A stretch of DNA of 64,000 nt from Duganella radicis (GTDB taxonomy: Bacteria > Pseudomonadota > Gammaproteobacteria > Burkholderiales > Burkholderiaceae_D). Within the stretch, counting starts at the first letter, position 1, and the number at the start of each line of letters is the position of its first letter. Positions 45,447 through 52,776 of this stretch are shown one piece after another. The notes below the pieces were generated by a model that was given only the letters and a program-made list of their open reading frames with translations, searched no databases and was not told where the DNA came from. Made by a program: the position numbers and the translations under genes. The stretch spans positions 1-64,000 of the forward strand of contig NZ_WNKY01000006.1 in assembly GCF_009720825.1 (NCBI RefSeq), read 5' to 3'.

Positions 45447-46400
45447 TCAGCGCGGGCCCGGCGGGCGCGGATTGGGCTGGAAGCGCAGCTCGCGCTTGCT
45501 GTAGCGGCGGTCGTCGAAGGGCACCTCGGCCAGGCCGCGCAGCGCCGGCAGCGTCACTTCGCGCAGGCTGCCTTCGCGCGCCAGCAACAGCAGGCGCTCA
45601 CCCCCCGGGCCGGCGAACGCCAGGCTGGTGGCGCTGCCGCACGCGAGCCGGGCGAGCACGCGCCGCCCTCCCCGGTGGTCGTGGCAGGCGAGCAGCGGCC
45701 CATCGTTGGCGTCGACCAGCAGGCTCCACACGCGGTCGTCGTGATCGACCAGCGCGTCGTGCACCGTCATGCCGGCGGCGGCGGGCGGGGCGAACGGACG
45801 GACCTGACCGACCGCCGCCCGTGCCGCGTCATAGTCGCACTGCCACAGCATGCCGCCGGGGGCGTCGGCGAAAAACATGCGGCTGCCGTCGCCGGTGAAG
45901 CAAATGGCGCTGGCCTGCACCACGGTCGGCAGCGCCAGCCGGCGCAAGCCGTGCTGCCGCGAGAACTGGAAGAAGCTGCCGATGGCGCGCGGCGCCGGCG
46001 CGAGGTTGCGGGTGCCGAACACAAAGTTGCCCGCGCGGTCGGTGCGGCCGCCGGCGATCACGGTGCGCTGGTCGGCGGCGTCGATCATCGCCAGGGTGCG
46101 CACGAAGGGCGCCTGACGGCGTCCGCCGGGGCGTAGTTCAGCCAGGCAGAGGCGCTTGGACATGCCGATCAGCATGCGGCCGCTGGCGCAGCAGGCGAGC
46201 AGTTGCGGCGCGTCCGGCAGCGCTTGCCGGTAGCCGTGGCCGTCCCGCTCGTGCCAGGCGTGCAGCGCGTCGCCGGCGGCGTCGGCCCACCACAGGCGGT
46301 CGCCGGCGGCGTCCCAGCGCAGGCAGTGGCACAGCCGACCCGAGGGCGGCGCGATGGTCGTGATCGGCGGCGAGGCGTGAAAGAAATCCGGATGGTCCAT
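45447..46400 (-). CDS. SMP-30/gluconolactonase-like beta-propeller with altered metal site
   Basis: 317 residues from the ATG at 46400 (MDHPDFFHASPPIT); the frame continues much further upstream but only antisense to the TonB receptor gene. Six-bladed propeller signatures are clear: RWDAAGDRLWWADAAG, DRAGNFVFGTRN, FTGDGSRMFFADAPGG and DALVDHDDRVWSL. Members hydrolyse sugar lactones using a metal held by Glu, two Asn and Asp. Here the first Glu position (usually GEGPxW) reads LCHCLRW, the Asn-Asp of the second blade reads AG, and the NG before the SPDG blade reads SA; only the Asp (HDA for PDG) remains. Lactonase activity is therefore doubtful. Confidence 0.75.
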   Translation of the reverse strand: MDHPDFFHASPPITTIAPPSGRLCHCLRWDAAGDRLWWADAAGDALHAWHERDGHGYRQALPDAPQLLACCASGRMLIGMSKRLCLAELRPGGRRQAPFVRTLAMIDAADQRTVIAGGRTDRAGNFVFGTRNLAPAPRAIGSFFQFSRQHGLRRLALPTVVQASAICFTGDGSRMFFADAPGGMLWQCDYDAARAAVGQVRPFAPPAAAGMTVHDALVDHDDRVWSLLVDANDGPLLACHDHRGGRRVLARLACGSATSLAFAGPGGERLLLLAREGSLREVTLPALRGLAEVPFDDRRYSKRELRFQPNPRPPGPR

Positions 46401-46649
46401 CGCGAGGCGGTAAAAAAAGATGGGGCGACGATAGCCCGTTTCCGCGCTGCGCTGCCATGCCATTTTGTGCGCCAGCCATGCGAAATCAGGATGGCCGCGG
46501 CGATCGGGGCAGCTATGTGGTTTTAGCATAAGTCGCGGCAGAGAAAAAATAGGTCGCGATTTTTGCGCTACGTAGAATGGTTTGCAGGCAGCGGCAAGCG
46601 CAAGCGCCGCCAGCCTGATCCTATAAGAATTATTCGGAGATGAGACAAT
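46401..46649. promoter_or_regulatory. Divergent control region between the SMP-30-like gene and the TonB receptor gene
   Basis: About 250 bases without a supported gene. It contains an AT-rich stretch (46520-46565) with two GTCGCG-centred boxes (AAGTCGCG and AGGTCGCG) about 24 bases apart, and a CGGAGATGAG ribosome site before the TonB receptor. It should hold both promoters and possibly the site for the LysR or FadR-type regulator. Confidence 0.35.
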
Positions 46650-49409
46650 ATGAACAAGAGCAGATTGAGCAAGACCGTGCTGGCCACCGTGATCGGCGAG
46701 ATGCTGATGGCGATGAGCGCCGCCGCGCAGACCGTCGAGACGCCGCCCACGCCGGACGTGACCGTGGTGGTCAGCGGCATCCGCGCCTCCCTGAGTTCCT
46801 CGCTGACCACCAAGCGCCTGCAGGACGGCGTGGTCGACGCGGTGTCGGCCGAGGACGCCGGCAAATTCCCGGACACCAATATCGCGGAATCGCTGCAGCG
46901 CGTGACCGGCGTGCAAATCCAGCGCAACAACGGCGAGGGCCGCTACATCTCGGTGCGCGGCCTGGGACCGGAATTCAACAACGTGCTGGTCAACGGCCGC
47001 ACCATGACCAGCGATACCGGCGGCCGCGAGTTTTCCTTCGACCTGCTGTCCTCGGACCTGATCTCGAAGGCGCTGGTGTACAAGACGTCCCAGCCGTTCC
47101 TGCCGGAGGGCGGCATCGGCTCCACGGTGGACATCCAGACCGCGCGCCCGCTGTCGGGCAAGAGCGGCCACAACTCGGTGCTCAATGTGTCCGATTCCCA
47201 CGATTCGAATTCGAAGAGGAACACGCCCAACATCAACGGCATGTATTCGTACGCCAACGAGGCGCGCACCTTCGGCGTGACCGGCTCGCTCTCGTACACG
47301 GACCGTGCCTCCAAGCAGAACAAGGCGGTCAACGACGCCTGGAACTACCTCGACGTGTCGATGATCAACGGCGACCTGAATTCCAAGGGCCTGACCATGG
47401 CCGACGTCACCACCAAAAAGCTGTACATCCCGCAGAGCTACGGCTTCCAGCAGGAGGATGAAAGCCGCAAGCGCGTGGTGGCCAACCTGACGCTGCAATA
47501 CAACCCGTCGCCGGACTGGAAACTGAGCGCCGACGCCTTGTATTCGCGCCTGAACCAGAAAAATTCCGTGATCGCCGTCAGCGACTGGATCGTGCCGGTG
47601 CAACTGGGCGTGAAGTATGACAGCAACAACCAGGTCACCAGCTTCCTGCGGCCGGGTTCCATCTTCGCCGCCAACAACCCGGCGCTGGCCGGGCCGGGCA
47701 AGCTGCTGGGCGAGGCCAATTCGAACGACATGATCGTCAAGGGCGGCGACCGCTTGTCGGAGACCAAGGCCTTCGGCCTGAACTCGAAATGGAAGCTGGC
47801 GCCCGACTGGAAACTGGAGGGCGACCTGTCGACCTCGCGCACCACCTCCAGGTGGCCGGATATGTGGGTGGTGGCCGGCATGGTGCCGAAGAATGGCGAC
47901 GTGCTGACCTTCGGCGCCTCGCCCAGCGTGACGTTCGGCGACGGCATCGCCGATCCGACGGCGGTGCGCGCCCACGCCGTCTCGAACGGCGACGTGCGCA
48001 ACACGGACACCCTGCATGAAGGGCGCCTGAATCTGGCCTGGGCCCAGGACTGGGGCTACTTCAAGGGCATCGACAGCGGCGTCGCCCATGCGCGGCGCAA
48101 GGTGGGCCGCACCTCGTGGTATAGCGACTCGTGGAACGCCTTCAGCGGCTATCACGTCAGCCTGCCTTCGTCGCTGTTCACCGTGACGCCGATGGACAAC
48201 TTCATGGGCGCGGGCGCGCAGCCGACCTCCTATCTGCGCTTCGACCCGGTGGCCTACATGACTTACCTGAACCAGCCGTCGCTGCTGGGCCAATCGAACT
48301 ATCCGGACGCGTACGCCGACAAGACCAGGTACCCGAACGGGCCGATGGCGATCGATTACACCAAGCCCAACTTCTGGATCGTCGAGGAAAAAGTATCGAG
48401 CTTCTTCGTCGACTCCAAGTGGGAGGGCGGCGGCTGGTCGGCCAACGCCGGCGTGCGTGTGGTGCACGTGAATTCCGGCTCGACCGGCGCCAACCGCGTG
48501 CTGCTGTCGGCCGAGAAAAGCCCGAACGACACCACCTTCATCATGGTGTACGGCCCGCCGGCCACCACCACGGTGGGCAACAGCTACAACAGCGTACTGC
48601 CGTCGGCCAATCTGAAGATCGATTTGACCAGCGACATGCTGTTGCGCCTGGCCGCGTCCAGAACCGAGACCCGCCCCACCCTGAGCCAGATGGGCGTGGA
48701 GAACTGGTACGGCGGCCGTGCCGGCTATGTGCAGACCGGCGGCGGCAACCCATACCTGAAGCCGATGCAGTCGAAGAACCTGGACCTGTCGTACGAGTGG
48801 TATCTGTCGAAGACCAACTTTGTCGGCGCCGCCCTGTTCGTGAAGCATGTGTCCGACTTCCTCGAGACCAAGCTGGTGGACATGAAGATCCCGCAGTTCA
48901 GCGAGATCGTGCACGACACCCGCATCCGCAACGGGCAGAAGGGCAGGATCAAGGGGGTGGAGCTGTCCGGGCAGTACGCGTTCGACAAGGAGATCCCGCT
49001 GCTGAAAGGGTTTGGCGTGGCGGCCAACTACACCTACGTCGACGCCAGCGCCACCCGCGACAGCGACGCCGGCGCGCCGACCTGTGGCTATCCCGGCTTG
49101 TCGCCGCAGTCATACAACGGCTCGGTGTTCTTCGAGAACGAGAAATTCATGGCGCGCGCCAGCTACAACTGGCGCAACCATTTCTCGCTGGACTGCGGCG
49201 GCGGCAGCGCCTTGCCGCGCAACCGCGCCGCCTACGGCCAAACCGACGCCAGCCTGCGCTACAACGTCACGCCGTCGATCGCCGTGTATCTGGACGTCAT
49301 CAACCTGAGCAACTCGCGCACGCATGAATATGCCAACAACGAGAGCCAGTTCCTGACGCTGGAGGACGTCGGCCGGCGCGCCAACTTCGGCCTGCGATTG
49401 GTGTTCTGA
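46650..49409 (+). CDS. TonB-dependent receptor, TIGR01782-like carbohydrate type
   Basis: 919 residues. A signal peptide (TVLATVIGEMLMAMSAAAQ) precedes the plug: VVVSGIRASLSSSL, then DAVSAEDAGKFPDTNIAESL, RVTGVQIQRNNGEGRYISVR, FNNVLVNGRTM and PEGGIGSTVDIQTARPL. These match the Xanthomonas/Caulobacter-type receptor family TIGR01782, which imports oligosaccharides. The ~22-strand barrel ends with LRLVF and terminal Phe. No TonB box is obvious and no N-terminal signalling domain is present. A CGGAGATGAG ribosome site lies upstream. It sits between the sugar cluster and a PQQ-type dehydrogenase and is probably the outer-membrane uptake component. Confidence 0.92.
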   Translation: MNKSRLSKTVLATVIGEMLMAMSAAAQTVETPPTPDVTVVVSGIRASLSSSLTTKRLQDGVVDAVSAEDAGKFPDTNIAESLQRVTGVQIQRNNGEGRYISVRGLGPEFNNVLVNGRTMTSDTGGREFSFDLLSSDLISKALVYKTSQPFLPEGGIGSTVDIQTARPLSGKSGHNSVLNVSDSHDSNSKRNTPNINGMYSYANEARTFGVTGSLSYTDRASKQNKAVNDAWNYLDVSMINGDLNSKGLTMADVTTKKLYIPQSYGFQQEDESRKRVVANLTLQYNPSPDWKLSADALYSRLNQKNSVIAVSDWIVPVQLGVKYDSNNQVTSFLRPGSIFAANNPALAGPGKLLGEANSNDMIVKGGDRLSETKAFGLNSKWKLAPDWKLEGDLSTSRTTSRWPDMWVVAGMVPKNGDVLTFGASPSVTFGDGIADPTAVRAHAVSNGDVRNTDTLHEGRLNLAWAQDWGYFKGIDSGVAHARRKVGRTSWYSDSWNAFSGYHVSLPSSLFTVTPMDNFMGAGAQPTSYLRFDPVAYMTYLNQPSLLGQSNYPDAYADKTRYPNGPMAIDYTKPNFWIVEEKVSSFFVDSKWEGGGWSANAGVRVVHVNSGSTGANRVLLSAEKSPNDTTFIMVYGPPATTTVGNSYNSVLPSANLKIDLTSDMLLRLAASRTETRPTLSQMGVENWYGGRAGYVQTGGGNPYLKPMQSKNLDLSYEWYLSKTNFVGAALFVKHVSDFLETKLVDMKIPQFSEIVHDTRIRNGQKGRIKGVELSGQYAFDKEIPLLKGFGVAANYTYVDASATRDSDAGAPTCGYPGLSPQSYNGSVFFENEKFMARASYNWRNHFSLDCGGGSALPRNRAAYGQTDASLRYNVTPSIAVYLDVINLSNSRTHEYANNESQFLTLEDVGRRANFGLRLVF

Positions 49410-49421
49410 CGCCGGCGCCGG

Positions 49422-50489
49422 CTACAGCGCCGGCACGTTCAGGATGCGGTCGTCGCCGGCGCGCGGGGTGCCGCGGCCGTCGGTGTTGTTGGTGAGAAGG
49501 TAGAGCCGGCCGTCCGGCGCCACCACCACGTCGCGCAGGCGGCCGTATTGCTTGACGTAGAACTCGGTCGCGGTGCCGGTCGCCGCCAGCGGCACCTTGC
49601 GCAGCCGCTCGCCGCGCAGGTTGGCGATGTAGATATTGTCGCCGCTGATGGCGATGCCGCTCGGGCTGGCCTCGGAGGTCGGCCATTGCTGCACCGGGTC
49701 GAGGTACTTCGCATCGCCCGCCTTGCCCTCCACCGCCGGCCAGCCATAGTTGCCGCCAGCCTTGATCAGGTTGAGTTCATCCCAGGTGTTCTCGCCAAAC
49801 TCCGACGCATACAGCGCGCCGCTGCCGCTCCACGCCATGCCCTGCACGTTGCGGTGGCCGTAGCTGTAGACATAGGACCCGGCAAAGGGATTGTCGGCCG
49901 GCACGCGGCCGTCCGGCGTCATGCGCAGGATCTTGCCGGCCAGCGAACTCAGGTCCTGCGCCCGGCTGCCGGTGCCGGCGTCGCCGGTGCTGGCGTACAG
50001 CATGCCGTCCGGCCCGAAGGCGAGGCGCCCGCCGTTGTGGTTGCTGCGCGCGGGAATACCGCTCAGCAGCAGTTGCGCCGCGCCCAGGCGCGTGCCGGCG
50101 CCGCTGCCGCTGAGCGGATAGCGTTCGATGCGGTTGCCGTCGGCGGCGGTGAAGTAGGCGTACAGATAGCCGTCGCGCACCGTGATGCCCAGCAAGCCGC
50201 CTTCGCCGCTGCCGCTCACGCCGGCAATGGTGGCGATCGGCGTCAGCGCGCCGCCCGCGCCCAGCGCCAGGATGCGCGCCGACCCGCGTTCGCTCACCAG
50301 TGCGGTGCCGCCGGAAAACGTGATCGACCACGGAATTTGCAGGCCGGTGGCCAGCACCACCGGATCGATGGACGGCGTCGGCGTCACCGGCGGCAGCGGG
50401 GTTTTCGTGATGCCGGAGTCGGCACCGCCGCCACCACCGCAGGCGGCGAGGCTGGATGCCAGCATGACAGCACAGGCGCGTTTCCACAT
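49422..50489 (-). CDS. Lipoprotein PQQ-dependent aldose sugar dehydrogenase (GSDH family)
   Basis: 355 residues. A lipoprotein signal peptide ends LASSLAACGGGGG with the modified Cys near 17. A six-bladed propeller follows with the GSDH (sorbosone/soluble glucose dehydrogenase) motifs: NHNGGRLAFGPDGMLY with the catalytic His near 150, SLAGKILRMTPDG, VYSYGHRNVQGM, YASEFGENTWDELN and RDVVVAPDGRLY. E. coli YliI is a typical homologue. It oxidises aldoses to lactones with PQQ in the periplasm and should be anchored to a membrane. It is convergent with the TonB receptor (12 bases apart), in the same sugar locus. Confidence 0.9.
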   Translation of the reverse strand: MWKRACAVMLASSLAACGGGGGADSGITKTPLPPVTPTPSIDPVVLATGLQIPWSITFSGGTALVSERGSARILALGAGGALTPIATIAGVSGSGEGGLLGITVRDGYLYAYFTAADGNRIERYPLSGSGAGTRLGAAQLLLSGIPARSNHNGGRLAFGPDGMLYASTGDAGTGSRAQDLSSLAGKILRMTPDGRVPADNPFAGSYVYSYGHRNVQGMAWSGSGALYASEFGENTWDELNLIKAGGNYGWPAVEGKAGDAKYLDPVQQWPTSEASPSGIAISGDNIYIANLRGERLRKVPLAATGTATEFYVKQYGRLRDVVVAPDGRLYLLTNNTDGRGTPRAGDDRILNVPAL

Positions 50490-50556
50490 GATGCTTCTCC
50501 CGGCGGTTCGACCTGCGCATTATGCAACCGCAGCCGGCACCCCCGCCGCACGGTAC

Positions 50557-50593
50557 GAAAAAAAGCCCGCCGGCGCCGGCACCCTGGCGGGCT
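50557..50593 (-). terminator. Terminator-type hairpin facing left, upstream of the PQQ dehydrogenase gene
   Basis: An 8-bp stem (AGCCCGCC / GGCGGGCT) with a 14-base loop, and a run of A (50557-50564) that reads as T(7-8) on the minus strand. In that direction it lies 70-100 bases before the PQQ dehydrogenase ATG, so it would act as a leader attenuator or protect that gene from read-through. Confidence 0.65.
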
Positions 50594-50748
50594 GTGCCCG
50601 GGCAGCCGCCCTTGAAAGCGGCGATTTGGGACGACAGGCTTGTGACATGCATGGCACCGCGGCGATTGGTAACAAACTTATTCAGCGCCGGCGTGGCGCG
50701 TGGAAAAGGTCTATATTGTTGGTATCCATGCTGAGGGGGGAACGTATC

Positions 50749-51240
50749 ATGCGCCGATTGAACCACACCGTGCTGGCCGCCCTGGCGGCCCTGCTGGCTT
50801 CCAGCGCCGCCCTGGCGCAGGTGTCGGTCAGCTACACCAAACCGGACGACTACACCGACGTGCCGCGCAACGCCATCGAACGCGAGCGCACGCTCAAGGA
50901 ATTCAGCGACTACTTCAAGACGCTGGACAAGAAGCTGCCGGCCGGACAGCAGCTGAAGATCGAGGTGCTGGACATCGACCTGGCCGGCCGCCTGTATCCG
51001 CGCCGCGCCGGCGACGACATCCGCATCATGAACGGCGGCGCCGACTGGCCGCATATGCACCTGAAATACACGCTGGAACAGAACGGCCAGGTGCTGCGCA
51101 GCGGCGACGAGCAGCTGTCCAATATGAACTACCAGGGCCGCCTGGGCGGCTATTTCGACAGCGATCCGCTGCGCTATGAAAAGCAGATGCTGGACGACTG
51201 GTTCAACAAATCCATCGTGCCGAAGGTGGCGCGGCGTTAA
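50749..51240 (+). CDS. DUF3016 family periplasmic protein
   Basis: 163 residues from the ATG at 50749, with GAGGGGGG eight bases upstream; the frame before it does not look coding. A Sec signal peptide ends SSAALAQ. The mature sequence VSVSYTKPDDYTDVPRNAIE, FSDYFKTLDKKLPAGQQLKI, VLDIDLAGRLYPRR and the C-terminal LRYEKQMLDDWFNK match DUF3016, a family of small periplasmic proteins of unknown function common in Beta- and Gammaproteobacteria. The stop overlaps the end of a decayed thioesterase on the other strand by four bases. Confidence 0.85.
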   Translation: MRRLNHTVLAALAALLASSAALAQVSVSYTKPDDYTDVPRNAIERERTLKEFSDYFKTLDKKLPAGQQLKIEVLDIDLAGRLYPRRAGDDIRIMNGGADWPHMHLKYTLEQNGQVLRSGDEQLSNMNYQGRLGGYFDSDPLRYEKQMLDDWFNKSIVPKVARR

Positions 51241-51509
51241 TCCAGCCGGTTCACTTTCGGGAACTTGGCCAGGAACTCCGGCGGCATCGGGGTCACCTGG
51301 CCGCTCCGGTAGTTGAAGAACACGAAGCCATACTTGGCCATCGCCACCAGCTTGCCGTCGCGCGGACGGCTGATGCGGAAGATGATGTCGCCGCCGTCCT
51401 GCCCGGTCTCCTGCACCCCGTAGTCGTACAGGAAGCGCGCCCGCGCTTCCGAGATCATGGAAATCATGGAATCGTTGCCGGGGTGGTTAACGCAGCCCGC
51501 AATAGCCCT
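51237..51509 (-). pseudogene. Truncated acyl-CoA thioesterase (4HBT-like) remnant
   Basis: The frame is open from a stop at 51510-51512; the only ATG-started part is 51467-51237 (76 residues). The upstream codons read RAIAGCVNHPGNDS followed by MISMISEARARFLYDY, resembling the catalytic GHVNN...EARxxFL segment of hotdog thioesterases. The usual middle strand region is missing and the sequence jumps to FRISRPRDGKLVAMAKYGF and the C-terminal TPMPPEFLAKF. Such enzymes have 130-150 residues, so both the N terminus and an internal ~40 residues seem lost. It could still be a short expressed protein, but it is most likely a relic. Confidence 0.5.
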
Positions 51510-51574
51510 TTAGTGGTACGACCGCGGCCGCGATCCTGTGTACGATCAACGCCTCAACCCTGAAAGGATGCGCG

Positions 51575-52042
51575 ATGATCTACGGACTTACTTACCTGGG
51601 CGTGATCCACACCCTGATCAGCCTGGTCGCGGTGGCCGCCGCGCTGACCGCCTTCGTGCGGCACAAAAACATCGACCCGGCCAGCACGCTGGGCAAGGTC
51701 TACATCTGGACCACGGTGCTGACCTGCCTCACCGGCTTCGGCATTTATCAACACGGCGGCTTCGGCAAGCCGCACGCGCTGGGCGTGATCACGCTGGTGG
51801 TGCTGGCGCTGGCGTGGCGCATCAGGTCGCCCAGGGTGGCCATCGTCAGCTACTCGCTGACGTTTCTGTTCCACATGATTCCTGCCGTGACGGAAACCAC
51901 CACCCGCCTGCCGCTGGGCGCGCCGCTGCTGCCCAACGCCGAGGCGCCCGAGCTGAAGGCCATCACCGGCGTGCTGTTCCTGCTTTTCCTGGTGGGGGTG
52001 TTTTTACAGCTACGGCGCCTCGACAAACGGGCACGGACTTAG
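51575..52042 (+). CDS. Four-helix inner-membrane protein
   Basis: 155 residues with AAAGGA seven to eight bases before the ATG. Four membrane segments: TYLGVIHTLISLVAVAAALT, VYIWTTVLTCLTGFGIYQHG, ALGVITLVVLALAWRI and the C-terminal LKAITGVLFLLFLVGVFLQL, with a conserved-looking FHMIPAVTETTTRLP loop that recalls DUF2306/DUF2269-type membrane proteins. Function is unknown. The stop overlaps the convergent dienelactone hydrolase stop by four bases. Confidence 0.75.
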   Translation: MIYGLTYLGVIHTLISLVAVAAALTAFVRHKNIDPASTLGKVYIWTTVLTCLTGFGIYQHGGFGKPHALGVITLVVLALAWRIRSPRVAIVSYSLTFLFHMIPAVTETTTRLPLGAPLLPNAEAPELKAITGVLFLLFLVGVFLQLRRLDKRART

Positions 52043-52734
52043 AGGTTTTCGCTCAGGAAGATCAGCGAGTGGCCGTGCGCCTCGGCGGCGGCGCGCTGGT
52101 GATACGAGCCGCGGTGATTGCAATTGAAGCCATGCTCGGCGCCGTCGTAGACGTGGATCTCGACCTGCTCGTTGCTGTCGAAGCGCTCGGCGATGCTCTT
52201 CACCGCCGCCAGCGGGATGTGGCTGTCGGCCGCGCCGAAGTGCATCAGCAGCGGCACCTTGATCTCCGGCGCGCGCTCCAGCGCGTTCTGGATGCCGCCG
52301 CCATAGTAGGCGATGGCCGCGTCCACCAGGCCGTTGGCGGCGGTGTGGTAGGACAGGCGGCCGCCGAAGCAGTAGCCGATCGAGGCGATCCTTGCCTCGC
52401 CGACCAGGCCGCGCAGCGCCTTGGCGGTGGCGCCGACGTCCTGCTGCGCCTTGGCGAAATCGGTGGCCTGCATCAGGGCGTAGGCCTGCTTCCATTCCTC
52501 GCCATCGTAGCCCAGCTCGATGCGCGCGCGCTGGCGCCAGAACAGGTCGGGGGCCAGCACCACATAGCCGTCGGCGGCGTACTGGTCGGCGACGTTGCGG
52601 ATGTGCTGATTGACGCCAAAGATTTCTTGCAGCAGCACGATGCCCGGGCCCTTGCCGCCGCGCGGCAGCGACAGGTAGGCGCCGAACGTGCCGTCGCTGG
52701 TTTCAATATCGATCCACTTCGCGTTGGTTTCCAT
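52039..52734 (-). CDS. Dienelactone hydrolase family protein
   Basis: 231 residues, cytoplasmic, with AAGGAA before the ATG. The family signature is complete: Glu-containing LLQEIFGVNQHIRNVAD, nucleophile Cys in IGYCFGGRLSYH near 125, Asp in HFGAADSHIP near 174, and His in YDGAEHGFNC near 206. Dienelactone hydrolases open lactone rings in chlorocatechol degradation, but many homologues without ortho-cleavage genes nearby, as here, act on other esters or lactones. The gene is monocistronic and convergent with the membrane protein. Confidence 0.9.
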   Translation of the reverse strand: METNAKWIDIETSDGTFGAYLSLPRGGKGPGIVLLQEIFGVNQHIRNVADQYAADGYVVLAPDLFWRQRARIELGYDGEEWKQAYALMQATDFAKAQQDVGATAKALRGLVGEARIASIGYCFGGRLSYHTAANGLVDAAIAYYGGGIQNALERAPEIKVPLLMHFGAADSHIPLAAVKSIAERFDSNEQVEIHVYDGAEHGFNCNHRGSYHQRAAAEAHGHSLIFLSENL

Positions 52735-52776
52735 GCTGTTCCTTGGTAGGTGGTTCAGAAAACGGCCATCCTACTC

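Noticed and set aside
45447..48914. A 1155-codon minus-strand ORF across the SMP-30-like gene and the TonB receptor
   Set aside because: Only the part up to 46400 has family motifs; the rest is antisense to the receptor, which has a signal peptide, plug and barrel motifs.
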